64,000 nt of DNA, from NCBI GenBank assembly GCA_000827325.1, contig KN832874.1:1844721-1908720 (forward strand), in the 5' to 3' direction. Source of the stretch: Oidiodendron maius Zn. Its lineage: Eukaryota > Ascomycota > Leotiomycetes > Myxotrichaceae. The notes under the pieces are model-generated. The model did not search any database and was not told where the DNA came from. It saw only the letters and a list, made by a program, of their open reading frames with translations. The position numbers and the translations under genes are program-made. Positions 34,950 through 44,820 of the stretch are shown piece by piece (the first letter of the stretch is position 1; the number at the start of each line of letters is the position of its first letter).

Positions 34950-35647
34950 ATGAGTCAGAACATCTTGTTTTCACCTGCCAACGAGCGCGACTCGGGCCAT
35001 GGTCCGAGACACTCTCAAGGAACTCCCAAATCGAAGGGCTGTCGAAGATGCAGTACATGGACCAAAGACAAGAGGCTATCATACTCCTCTACAGATACTG
35101 CGAGGTATCTGTGTGAAATTTACGAGTGCTCTTCGAGCTTTCGCCGTCCTTCGGACCTTGTCCGGCACACAAAAACCATTCATGGACCGAAGTCGCCGTG
35201 TCCGTATACACAATGCGGATATGCCACTGGCAGGGAAGACAAGATGAACGAACATATCAGAAAGATCCATAGAGTTCAAGGTGGGTATTCAAATTCCTAT
35301 TTAATCAGTACCTTAGTTGTGTTGCTAACGGCTATTTAGCGAAAGCTCAGACCGGTCCTATCGGTATCTTCCACAATCCACCCGGCCCCACCACCTACGC
35401 TCTTACCGATATAACATATAATGGCTCAGTTGGACATATCGCAGACATATTTGGAGCTATGGAGGTTCCGCCAGAGACCAATTTTCCTGATTCTTCCGTG
35501 CATTTGTGGGCTGCCATGATATTCAATCCTGTTGAAAGTTCGGCTCCGGATTTCTGTCCCTTCAGCCCATATAGAGATAGTGAATGTGCAACTTTGGACG
35601 AATTTGGTTGCAATTGGACAACGGGTTATACGTATGGACTCCCTTAG
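34950..35647 (+). CDS. Small C2H2 zinc-finger protein
   Basis: Predicted 212-residue protein from exons 34950-35280 and 35340-35647 (GTGGGT donor, TAG acceptor, joined at a phase-1 Ala). Two adjacent fingers are visible: YLCEIYECSSSFRRPSDLVR ending HTKTIH (C4C, H4H) and SPCPYTQCGYATGREDKMNE ending HIRKIH. The N-terminus has KGCRRCSTWTKDKR. After the fingers the sequence is acidic to neutral and rich in Pro, Asn and aromatic residues, without a known domain. It is likely a DNA-binding regulator. Sharing an upstream region with the larger zinc-finger gene on the other strand may allow co-regulation. Confidence 0.8.
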
Positions 35648-37107
35648 GAAGAGGGCATGGCTTCAGATTTGAAGCTGCATGTGGTTGATGGGTTTCATAT
35701 CTACCTAGGTAGCTTCGAAACCAGCCGTTTACATTTATTAAGTGAATACTGATGGACTACCGTTCTGCTCTTTCTAATACGTCTTTTCTCGGAACAGTCT
35801 TAGGATAGTATCCCTAAACCTCACTGCTGTAACGCTATACTTAGTCAAGATTGCGGTACCCATCTTCTGCTAAGAAACGACAAAGAACATCATAGATAGC
35901 GGGTGACATAATTATTTGACCAGCTATAACTCTGCCTTTTGTAACTACGTACCACAACCACAACGGTTAGTAGAAGTACTTTTAAATATGGATAAGTTGT
36001 ACTTTGAGACATATAGAGTTATTCACTTATATTGTCTTTGCTTTATCAAGTAGTTGTGGTTAGAGTTAACTATTATTTTCTAAATATCTTTCTACTGCCT
36101 TGTTAACGCCTTAGGTGGCCACACGGTCGGGGGTGACATTACACCCCCCGACCGAAGTTGATGCTTGATATAATACACGGTCGGAACTTTTTATGACACC
36201 CCCCCGAGCTGTAACCCGTTGCGGGTGCCTCAACCCCCAACGAGCCTCGCCAACTCTTGACTTCACCAAACGACCTCAAAGGAGCCCATGATGTTTTTTA
36301 ATGCTCTTTTCTGCAGCACAAACTCACGCGTACGCCGACTGTCTCACATGGTGCTCCGACTTGATATTATATATCGCATACACCGTTGATATCGACAGAG
36401 AGCAAATATCTTCAACCAGTGATACAAGGCTGGCCCAACGGCAGAAAGTTTGCTTCGAATGAAGGCCGCTAATGATATTCGAAACGCATCTCTGGTAGGG
36501 TAAACCGCCAATTCTGCGTCTGCTCGCTCCCCTCTGCGGTTAGCAGTGGTACCTTTGAAATGCAACCAGGCAGGGGTGCACAGCCACAAGTGTCCGCCAG
36601 TGGAGCCCAGTTAAAAGAGTTAGCTACAGTAAACGATTAGCGACGTGCAATTCACCTTTTACTGTAACACCGCTCCTGTGCCCCGCACCCAATAAAAATC
36701 CGGGGGTTGCTAAGCGAGGGGATAAAGGTCACTGATATTTTCTGGTATTTATTTACCTTTTTATCCCTTAGAAGGGTATTCGCAGTCAAGTAGCCATATT
36801 CTAGGCTAGCTTGCTACGCCTTATAAGGGCTCCTTTAATTGCGTTCTTTTTGTGTTCAAGTCGATATTTGAGTCAGTTAGTCCATTCAGCACGTCTTCAA
36901 TACCTACCAGTAGTAAACCTTATATAAGGGGTTAAAATATGGAAAGAAAGCAAGCTTTTTAATAAAGAAAATTCGATTGTTTTAAAATAGAGAACATTTT
37001 TAGTTCTGCTTTTACTTACTCTTTAACACCGTGCAATACAATATAATTGCAAAATAAAAGAAAAGCGAGCTAAAGACAAAAATAAAGGGAGAAAAACAAC
37101 TTACTCC
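35648..37107. other. AT-rich intergenic with inverted repeats
   Basis: No gene. Contains the hairpin at 36124-36154 and a spaced inverted pair ACAGTAAA (near 36625) and TTTACTGT (near 36657). These could be ends of small non-autonomous transposons, but the borders cannot be fixed. Confidence 0.45.
36121..36184. repeat. GC-rich hairpin plus repeated ACACGGTCGG
   Basis: CGGTCGGGGGTG (36124-36135) pairs with CACCCCCCGACCG (36142-36154) around a 6-nt loop, with one bulged base. ACACGGTCGG occurs at 36121-36130 and again at 36175-36184. Confidence 0.7.
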
Positions 37108-38982
37108 TTAGGACTCAAAGAGATCCCCGGTCTGCGTATCGGCGCAGTTCTTACTCGATGGCATCTTAAATATATCGGTCAATCCAGGATAGTTCGCGTA
37201 CCAGCACGTACACGTTCCAGCGAGATGTGAACTGCTGCCCCCGATGGCTGACGTATCTGTCTCCTTACATGTGAAGGAGCCCAGATTCGGAGTGACGTCC
37301 TGGAACGGGTTGACGCCGTCCGGATGGGCCGCAAGGACATACACTGCGCAGACGTCTTGGAGGGTGCCGCCCTTCTTATCGGTCGTGGAGCTCGTCTGAC
37401 AGCCATTGAGAATTGGGTCGAAGTACGCCTTGCAGTTGTCAATATTCTCCTGGTCGGTCTGGCCGGAGGTGAACTGGAAGAAGCCTATGCAGGTGTCGTT
37501 CGTGAACATGAGACCCGCCCAGAGATTGTTGTTCGTGCCCGGCAAGGCGACCGAGTCGCTGACGGCGAGCGCCTTGCTCCGGCCATCTTTGGTCTGGCCG
37601 GTGCCGAATGATATCGCGGGAGTGAGGACGGTGTTCCAAAACTGCTTCTCGCGACAGAACGAGTCGATAAAGCTCTCGGCTACCGGCTGCGGAAAGCTGA
37701 TCCCATCCCCAGCACAGGTAGGAGAAGGAATCTGGTTGGAATTCGAAGGGGTCGAAGCAGGACTCGCGGTTACGACGCCGGGGATCTTGTCAGCTTTTGC
37801 AGCGGCAATGATGAGGTCTTTGATAGCGGTGGTCCCGGCGATCTTGGGATGAAACGGGCGCTGAATAAAGCTAAAAGGAGGGGACCCGTCCGTTTCTACG
37901 CCGACGGTTTCGTTGAGATCGCTCGGCTTGATCCCGTCGGTGCCAACCGTCTGTGGCGGCCCATCAGGATGCGGGTTCGGCGGGTCCAGGATTGGGAAGT
38001 TGAGGTTCCACAGCCAAACGTCCGGGTTATACCACTGGTCGTTCGTGTTGTGGTGGTCCTCGCAGAATCGATGGCCGTCAAACTTGGGCGAAATGTCGAT
38101 GAATTTTACCCGGCTGTCTTTGAGATCATTGACCACCTGCTGCAGAATATTGTTGGTCCGCGTGATGGCATCGTTGAAGTCGGTCCGCAACCGGTTGGTC
38201 ACCTTCGGGGGAGTGAGATTGATGCCCTTCGGCACGGTCGTAGCCTGATTGATGACGAGGGGGGCAAAGCTGATGCTGTCGCAGTAGTTGGGTCCTAGAT
38301 TGAAGAAGTGGGCATACCCGAGAACATAGAGCTTAAAATCGGGGTTTGCGGTGATGGTGGACCAGTTCAGGATATCTTGGATCGTGCGCAACTCGTCCAG
38401 GTACAGCCCGTGATCTCCATCCTTCATGCTCATGTTGTTGATATAGTCATTCGCCCAATCCACGTCCTTCGTACAGTTGGCGGATGGGTCCGGATACGGC
38501 TGGTCGTAGCCTCCGCCGAAGTTGGGCAGATCTAGTTGCGTCGGCGTCGCGTACAAGCATTCGGTGACAATCTTGCCAAAGTGGATGTTGTTCCCGCCGG
38601 CGTGGTATGTGAGCATCATAGGGCTGCCCACCAGCTTCATCTGGGGGGGGTTCGGGTCCTGGCCCACGGCTTTGATATGGACCAGCCATGCTCCAGAGCA
38701 CGCGGCAAAGTGGAAGTTCTGTGGTTTCTCCGTCCAGGTGGCATCGGCCTCCATGAGTGGGCCGTGCGAGTCTTTCCAGCGAAGACATCCATTCGTATTG
38801 TTGTCGTAGTCCGTAGTAGCGCCATCAAAGGAGACGCCGCTGGCCCAGGAGTCGCCTACTGAGCCCCATTCGAAAGTGTCTCGCTGCTGGATGACATTAG
38901 TCAGAGGGGAGGCAAAGGCTCCCGCTAGGAGGGCGAGAGGAGTGTATTTTTTCAAGAATTGATACATGATAGATGAACTCAC
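37108..38982 (-). CDS. Secreted SGNH-type hydrolase with Cys-rich C-terminal domain
   Basis: Predicted 624-residue secreted protein, single exon, GC-rich. The N-terminal signal sequence is KKYTPLALLAGAFAS (Met 1 at 38982 or Met 6 at 38967). The mature N-terminus holds the SGNH block I serine in GSVGDSWASG (Ser45). A HP pair near RPFHPKIAGT gives the likely catalytic His378. Between them are segments usual in fungal GDSL esterases (DLRTI-like helix, FKLYVLGYAHFFN). From about residue 415 a separate Cys-rich region follows (CAGDGISFPQ, IDSFCREKQFW, CTCWYANYPG), with several possible N-glycosylation sites. Likely an extracellular esterase or lipase on polysaccharide esters or lipids; the substrate is not known. 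It is head to head with the Hsp70-like gene. The long frames on the opposite strand are shadows of its high GC. Confidence 0.85.
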   Translation of the reverse strand: MSSSIMYQFLKKYTPLALLAGAFASPLTNVIQQRDTFEWGSVGDSWASGVSFDGATTDYDNNTNGCLRWKDSHGPLMEADATWTEKPQNFHFAACSGAWLVHIKAVGQDPNPPQMKLVGSPMMLTYHAGGNNIHFGKIVTECLYATPTQLDLPNFGGGYDQPYPDPSANCTKDVDWANDYINNMSMKDGDHGLYLDELRTIQDILNWSTITANPDFKLYVLGYAHFFNLGPNYCDSISFAPLVINQATTVPKGINLTPPKVTNRLRTDFNDAITRTNNILQQVVNDLKDSRVKFIDISPKFDGHRFCEDHHNTNDQWYNPDVWLWNLNFPILDPPNPHPDGPPQTVGTDGIKPSDLNETVGVETDGSPPFSFIQRPFHPKIAGTTAIKDLIIAAAKADKIPGVVTASPASTPSNSNQIPSPTCAGDGISFPQPVAESFIDSFCREKQFWNTVLTPAISFGTGQTKDGRSKALAVSDSVALPGTNNNLWAGLMFTNDTCIGFFQFTSGQTDQENIDNCKAYFDPILNGCQTSSTTDKKGGTLQDVCAVYVLAAHPDGVNPFQDVTPNLGSFTCKETDTSAIGGSSSHLAGTCTCWYANYPGLTDIFKMPSSKNCADTQTGDLFES

Positions 38983-39599
38983 TTGAAAGAACTGAGATTT
39001 GAGCCGTCAAGATGCCACTGGAGACGGACTCATTATGTAGAGATCGATGAACTGCTCCATGAAGTCTATCGTCCATGCCATATCCCACATCAATCCGCCG
39101 TACAAAAGTACCGGATCCTGGAGAGGCGTAATAATTGCTCCTGAACGGGAAGAGGATGGTGCTTGCTCGCAGACAAGGAGCTCCAACAGCAGCGAAAGCC
39201 GGCTGAGCAGAGTAGGAGAGAGTCTTAGGAGCGGGAATTGAAGTCGGGAATCGCTGTTGTTTCTCCGCCGGCTCAGGCCAACTGCAGTAGAAGAACTGTA
39301 TGTAGCGTAGGATCAATGGGAGGTGGATGTGAGGTGGATGTTGTTGGCCATCCACGAGGATGGCCAACAACTGCTGCTAGGCAGACAGGAATACAGGAAA
39401 ACGAGAGGAAATAGGCAGCAGCGGTTAACGACGACTTCTCATTTGACTACATCCTTATTTGATCAGATCTGTGTAACCTGCTCGCTCCTCTCTGGTGTTC
39501 GATGTTGGTCTTCATGCAGTTGGTTTTCTGCTGCGCCTCACCCGCCACAGATAAAGTCTCCCTGCCGGCCCCTCACGACAACTGAACAACTCAAACAAC
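38983..39599. other. Divergent promoter region with perfect hairpin
   Basis: Shared upstream region of the SGNH and Hsp70-like genes. Holds the 14-bp perfect hairpin at 39340-39371. No further coding sequence supported. Confidence 0.5.
39340..39371. repeat. Perfect 14-bp inverted repeat, 4-nt loop
   Basis: GTTGTTGGCCATCC (39340-39353) and GGATGGCCAACAAC (39358-39371) are exact reverse complements around ACGA. It may be a cruciform or a palindromic protein site. Confidence 0.85.
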
Positions 39600-40850
39600 A
39601 TGGAACACAGTCGAAAAATCATCCACATCATGCCGCGCAAGAGAGCGCGTTCTTGGAATATGGCCCGTTGTCTCGTGCCGGCGCTCCTCTTCCTCTTTCT
39701 TCTCCCAGTTCTCTGGTCTTTCTTTCCGACCGGATCACGAGGCTCCCAGGACCACGACCCCGCAAGACCAGCAAACTTTGGTGTCGGCTTTGACTTGGCG
39801 CCAACATATGGGTAAGTGAATCTTCTTCGATGCATGACTTGCACTAATGGGGAGCTAGGACGGCGGCTGTCTCATATCCGAACGGCACTGTGCGGTCGAT
39901 TATTAAGATTGACGGGGACGCATCATACTCGGAGATGATGGCCCGTTTATCCCTCTACTCGTCACAACACCTCCAGTAAGTTTCTGCCACAGGGAAGTGG
40001 AAGGCAAGATATACTGATGCATCCAAGCCGTCCGTACAGCTATGGTGAAGGGGTTGCGGATCTGCCGAGGAGACTCCTGCGGGATATGCGCATGCTCCTG
40101 GGCCTCCCCGCGTCCGGGGATGTCTACATCCTAAGCAAGATGATCAAGAAACTGCATACCGCCGCCGAATTACTCATCGGCCAGCCCGTCGCGTCTGCAG
40201 AAGCCTCGATCCCTGACTTCGCCTGTGCGCTCTATGGCGAGGATATCCACGAAGCGTTCAACTACCTCGGGCTCAATTTCTATCAGTTCCGTAAATGGGA
40301 CGGCTACGACTTTATGTATTCTTCGAACGGAGCCTATGCATTGCACGATCCGCACATTTGCTCGAATTACACGGAGCCGGAACGCTGTTGGAAGTATACT
40401 CCTACTCCAGGCGACCCCCTTGCCAGGTTTCCGTACATCTTGATAGTTTCGTATGGTTATACATACCTGGAGTCAATAGCATTATTTGGACTATATCCTA
40501 TAGTTGAGGTACCAATGCCTTACAACTTGACGCTTGGATATAATGCACTACAAGACGCTCCAAACGAGGAGCAATACTGGGAGCGGGTTCGGCAATACAT
40601 TCGTTGGTCTATGGGTCCCTCTCCCCCGAATGTAACGCGTCTTTTGGTAACGGGCGATGCGGCCTACGTTCCCAAGTTCAAGCATGCCTTGAAAGAAGTG
40701 ACGGATTCTATGTGGGAGCATGAGTTGGAGGTTTTTGACTCGGAGCCTGTCTTCGCGGCTGCCAGAGGAGGTGCTATACTGACGATGAGAGAGATATGGC
40801 ACAGAAGCCATCCTGGAGACGATACAAATATGGTACAAGAACTTGAGTAG
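39600..40850 (+). CDS. Membrane-anchored Hsp70-like (actin-like ATPase fold) protein
   Basis: Predicted 383-residue protein from exons 39600-39811, 39859-39975 and 40028-40850. A basic start (PRKRARS) precedes one hydrophobic segment (CLVPALLFLFLLPVLWSFF, about residues 24-42), suggesting a type II anchor. Next comes FGVGFDLAPTYGTAAVSYPN, which aligns with the Hsp70 phosphate-1 motif (GIDLGTTYS...), and near the end RLLVTGDAAYVPKFKHAL and EPVFAAARGGAI, which align with the Hsp70 adenosine region. The middle DLGGGT-type motif is not recognisable and there is no substrate-binding domain. This fits divergent fungal Hsp70-like proteins of unknown role; ATP use is doubtful. The second intron acceptor is a weak AAG. 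Met 39630 is an alternative start. Confidence 0.7.
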
Positions 40851-41297
40851 TTTATCTCAAATGCTTTACGTTGGCCAATATAGTATACGGAGACTTGTTT
40901 TATATAGTTTATATTGACAATATAGGGTTTCACACAGAGAAGTGCAGGTTAACTAGGTAGGTAGACTTCGGAGTGTAACGGAGTTTATTTTATGTATAGT
41001 AAAATAAGCAAGTTATTAAGTGACTAGAGCTAGGGACTGTATACAAGCTATAACCTTATATATAGCTTAAGTTAAATGGGATTTAGTTAAGAGATCGTAT
41101 AAAAAAGGGATTCTGTCTCTTTAAAAAAAATTAGTAATTAGTTTTACTAATGTTAATAAAAGAAAGAAACTCTCTATTATATAGTTTATTATTACTTTCT
41201 TAGAGAGAATAAATAGTAAAGCCTTTATATAATATATAAAAGAAAGATTAATATTCTATAGCTATTTAATACTTGAAAGAAAGTAAAACTAACTATA
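40851..41297. other. Very AT-rich spacer
   Basis: Low-complexity AT-rich DNA with many TA-rich runs and short inverted repeats (for example CTCTCTA and TAGAGAG around 41169-41210). It looks like RIP-eroded repeat DNA; no gene. Confidence 0.4.
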
Positions 41298-41417
41298 GTC
41301 TAGATAGTGTAGTAGTTATATACCTTAGGTCCTAAAAGTCGTCACAACTAACGTGTCTTGTCCTGCTTGCTAAGATATAGTATATAAAGGAAATTGGTTC
41401 AAATCCAGCTCTAGGCG
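41298..41417 (+). tRNA. tRNA-like element (possible intron-bearing tRNA pseudogene or tRNA-derived SINE)
   Basis: The sequence can be folded as a tRNA. A 7-bp acceptor stem pairs GTCTAGA (41298-41304) with TCTAGGC (41410-41416), one G-U. A 4-bp D stem pairs GTGT (41307-41310) with ATAC (41320-41323). A 5-bp anticodon stem pairs CTTAG (41324-41328) with CTAAG (41370-41374). The T arm around TTCAAAT (41398-41404) has four of five pairs. Box A (TAGTGTAGTAG) and box B (GGTTCAAATCC) both fit pol III consensus. The anticodon arm would carry a gap of about 35 nt that could be an intron, and the variable region is long (18 nt). Read after U33, the anticodon would be CCT, which does not suit a long variable arm. 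So I treat it as a decayed or SINE-type copy. Confidence 0.4.
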
Positions 41418-41476
41418 CCTCTTCTATTACCTTCTAGAAGATAACTAGCTAGCTTATCTAGGACTGCTCCCTCTAG

Positions 41477-41656
41477 CCAGAGCTTACGCAGGTCGGGGAG
41501 ATGGTGATTGCGCGGGCGCACGTCCAGATGCTCGTGAAACGCGTCCGCAGGCACCAATATCACTATACCGGCCACTGCGTCACGTTCATGCAGAACATCG
41601 TACGGACCGTCGATGTGCTCCCTCCCCTCCCGTCTGAACTTGATATCGTCCTCTTA
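41477..41656 (+). mobile_element. Helitron helicase fragment (N-terminal DUF6570-like)
   Basis: One frame reads PELTQVGEMVIARAHVQMLV then RHQYHYTGHCVTFMQNIVRT and VLPPLPSELDIVLLQPP. This is the pattern (E-x-L/I-A-R-...-Y-x-G-H-x-x-x-F-x-Q-...-LP-LP-x-LD-I-V-L-L-x-P) seen before the Rep/helicase part of fungal Helitron proteins. Nothing of the helicase follows and the upstream frame has a stop, so it is a short relic. Confidence 0.55.
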
Positions 41657-41779
41657 CAGCCGCCTGCGAGCCATGCAGGGCTCCACTTTTCGGGATACTA
41701 TGCACGGGCTAGCTACTGTTCGCTTAATCTGCTACCCCCCTATTCAACCTCCAAAAATCCGAAAAAGACTTTGCTAGTC

Positions 41780-42184
41780 TAGGTGATAACCTGTCGCCGA
41801 CCTATAGCTTTTGTTATATACTCACTTGAGTCGCTGACTTCGGAATTTGTTCTAAATCAGCATAGTAAGGATCAAGGATAGTGACAGTTACTCTGTGACC
41901 AGTCGTTCGGTTAGCCAACCACTCACCTACTGTATGCTTCAACAACTAATCGTCGGAATCGCTTCATGGACGGCCTCCTTCATCTTCACAGACATTACCC
42001 TGGTGCTCGATAATTCCTTGAACTTGACGTGATAGCCGTGTTGGATCCTCTTAGGGCTTGCAGAGGTACAATATGTCGGATAGTCGCCGATCAATTACAG
42101 GCAAATATCGTCAGTGACATACTTTTGGCGCTAACGATTACAGTAATCATTAAACGCCCCACTTACTGAGACTCGGTCGGCGAC
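41780..42184. repeat. MITE-like stretch with GTCGCCGACC ends
   Basis: GTCGCCGACC at 41793-41802 and its exact reverse complement at 42175-42184 frame about 390 bp with no gene. The left end (41780-41875) is similar to 46857-46960: both share CTAG, TCGCCGA, TAGCTTTT and ACTTGAGTCGCT in order. Borders are approximate. Confidence 0.5.
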
Positions 42185-42401
42185 CTCGCTTTGAATGCAG
42201 ACGATTCCAAAGTACAATTAATCACTAATCTCCACCCATCGCCACTTACTTCGATTCGGTCGGCATTCCCGCTTTTGGCAGACTACTTGTGGTTTGCGAC
42301 TATCTCCTGCAAGTGTTACCTAACTTGTGACTTATATTGGACTGTTCTTAGTACTCAGGAATCCACAATTAAAGCCCATACCACGTCCCTACCTTGCACA
42401 T

Positions 42402-44391
42402 ATGGACATTCCCGCCCCTTGTCTAGAACCAACACCAGAAGCCATGCTACAAGCTACAGCTACCATCACAAGGCCAAGTTCAAGTGGTTCTTCGCATGAT
42501 CAAGATCCAGATTCTCGCCAAGATGACCATCACACCCCGTCAGCTTCCGAAGACTGGGGCATTGTCCCATCTGCCTGTACGGCTTGCCGTGGCAAGCATT
42601 TGAAATGTGATGGTGGTCATCCCTGTTCTCGATGTCAAGGCCATGGTTTCCTTTGCCAGTATGTAAGATCTCAGAGAGGATATAGAGGTCCACGCAGGGA
42701 TGACAGCCACGTATCAGGTTCTACTCGTAAGTTAGCCTCACAAATTGCTGCCCCGATATACACGCTAAAGTCTGCACAGTATCCGTGTCGCGACCGGCAT
42801 TGTTCCCACTCATTCCATCCTCTTCAGAAGCGATATTAAATGGTGGGATCAATGCTGCTATTGCTCCCGAATCTATAGGTACCAATCTTCATTTGGAAGG
42901 TTTCTGGCAGTCTGCGGGGGGGTTCACTAGCAACTATCAGTCAACTGTCGACTACCAAACTCGAGCGCCTGGACAAGGTTACCGGAAGTACTGCGTGGAA
43001 GGGTTCTTTCACTTTTTCCATAAGTCACATCCATTCTTGCACCCAAGAGAACATGCCATTGAGATGCTGAGGAGGAGGCCCGTTCTCCATCTTGAGACAG
43101 CGATGTGTTGCATTGGATCTCAATACGTTTCCACTACTTTGACAGCTAATTTTGCACTTGAGCTGGAAACATTACTAGCTAGTCCGGATATTCCAAACGA
43201 TGGATTCTTGGTCCAAGCATTACTTCTCTTCGCTATAGGTCTAGATGGCAATAACGAGCAGACAAAAGCTTTTCAAGTACTTTCTCAAACGCAAAAGTTG
43301 GCTATACGGCTTGGCATGCATCAGAACGACTTCGCCACGCTGAATAGTGAAGGTTCTAAGGTGCTTGAAGAAAGTTGGCGGAGGACATGGTGGGAATTAT
43401 ATGTTGTCAGTGGTCTCATCTCTGGCCTACACCAGATCAGCACATTTCACCTCTGTGGAATTACTACAACCGTCGGTCTCCCATGCGAGGAGGATATGTT
43501 TAGGTCTGGAGTCAGTCACTTTGATGTTCTTGGCTTCAAGGCAAAAACTAACGCCCTCACAGAGTATCCCGACACCACATACAATTGATGAATTTGACAA
43601 TCATCCATTCACCAACGAGAATCTCGAATGGTCATCATACACATACAGAATAGCTGCAGTTCGCAATCTTGGCCGCGTCCTACAATCTCAGGAGGCGTTT
43701 CCCGACAATCAGCTTTTCGATAGGGTGGAGAATCAACTTGCGAATTGGAGGCTGCACCTTCCAAACTCAAAGCAGGAATACTTTGACCTGAGTGGCCAAG
43801 TTGATGAGTTGTTGTTCCAAGCACACATGATCACTCACGTGTCAGTTCTCATAATCCGGTCTCTGTTAAGATGCTCACTCCCGCCCTAGAAGCGCGATCC
43901 TACTTCACCGGCAGTTCTCCCAGCTCAATACATCTGCATCTCAATCCATCACCTCATGTGCACCACATGCCCGAGGAGCTCCGGGGTCTCACTTAAACGG
44001 GATCCACACTGTCAGAACTGTACAATCCGCAACAGATATCACCAGGCTCATCTCCCTGCCTGGATCGTTGGTTAAGCACACCCATTTTTTCACTTGCGCC
44101 ATAGCCCTCGCGTCAATCATTCACCTCTCATGCTGGTCAGTCTCGAATTCAATAGATGAGGGACATGACCTTGAGGGACTGGTCCGTATGAGTATAGGAG
44201 GGCTGAAAGCAATGGCCAATGTATGGCCTTCAGCTCAAAAGGTTCTCAGCCAAGTAACCAGAGTCGCTCAAGAAATATTTGTGAATTGCATATCTGTTCT
44301 GAACGTTCCACTCTGGAATGCCCTCGAAGATAAAGATATAGAAAGTTTTGCCGAAGGCGAGAACATTGGCAACGATTTTCAATTCCAGTAG
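42402..44391 (+). CDS. Zn2Cys6 transcription factor (Fungal_trans type)
   Basis: Predicted 611-residue nuclear regulator from exons 42402-42726, 42780-43510, 43563-43840 and 43890-44391, all in frame. The zinc cluster is ACTACRGKHLKCDGGHPCSR then CQGHGFLC (Cys 59, 62, 69, 75, 78, 85; C2C6C5C2C6C). The fungal transcription-factor middle domain (PF04082) follows: YCVEGFFHFFHKSHPFLH, a RRRPVLHLETAMCCIGSQ-like helix, LAIRLGMH, RRTWWELYVV and VGLPCEEDMFRSG. The fourth exon restores SAILLHRQFSQLN, and the C-terminus has LVKHTHFFTCAIALASIIH. Splice choices were guided by these motifs. Targets are unknown; the neighbours (unknown gene, transposon relics) do not suggest any. Confidence 0.88.
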
Positions 44392-44820
44392 ATGCTGTTG
44401 TTTCTTATAAACTTTACTGTCGATTGAACCGCTGCACTTTGTTTAGTTTATATAATCACAATGGTTTCAATCTATAGTTCAAAATGTCAAATAACCTTAC
44501 TTAATATTTCGGTTCCCGTCTATGCTCTTGTGCTACTTATGCGACCGTAGTGTGTCAGGCATGGAAGATAATTCAAACGCGCACAGTTTACAGCTGCGGT
44601 TCTCAATCTGCGGTACATCCCGCTTGCTTGATTCGAGATGCTGCAGATGCAAACATTTGATGCTGAAAACCGGACGATTGGATTGGCTACCTATATGATT
44701 GAATATAATAATCAATGATCGACCATTCTGGCCACTTCTTCAAATACGACCCGATGAACAAATGCCCAGAAAATTAACGACACGCCAAAGCACCTAACAC
44801 CCAAACACGGCGGCCTTGTC
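44392..44820. other. Intergenic between convergent genes
   Basis: 3' flanks only; no gene seen. Confidence 0.35.

Noticed and set aside
37324-38862. Several long open frames on the plus strand inside the SGNH gene
   Set aside because: Shadows caused by high GC in the real gene; no motifs.
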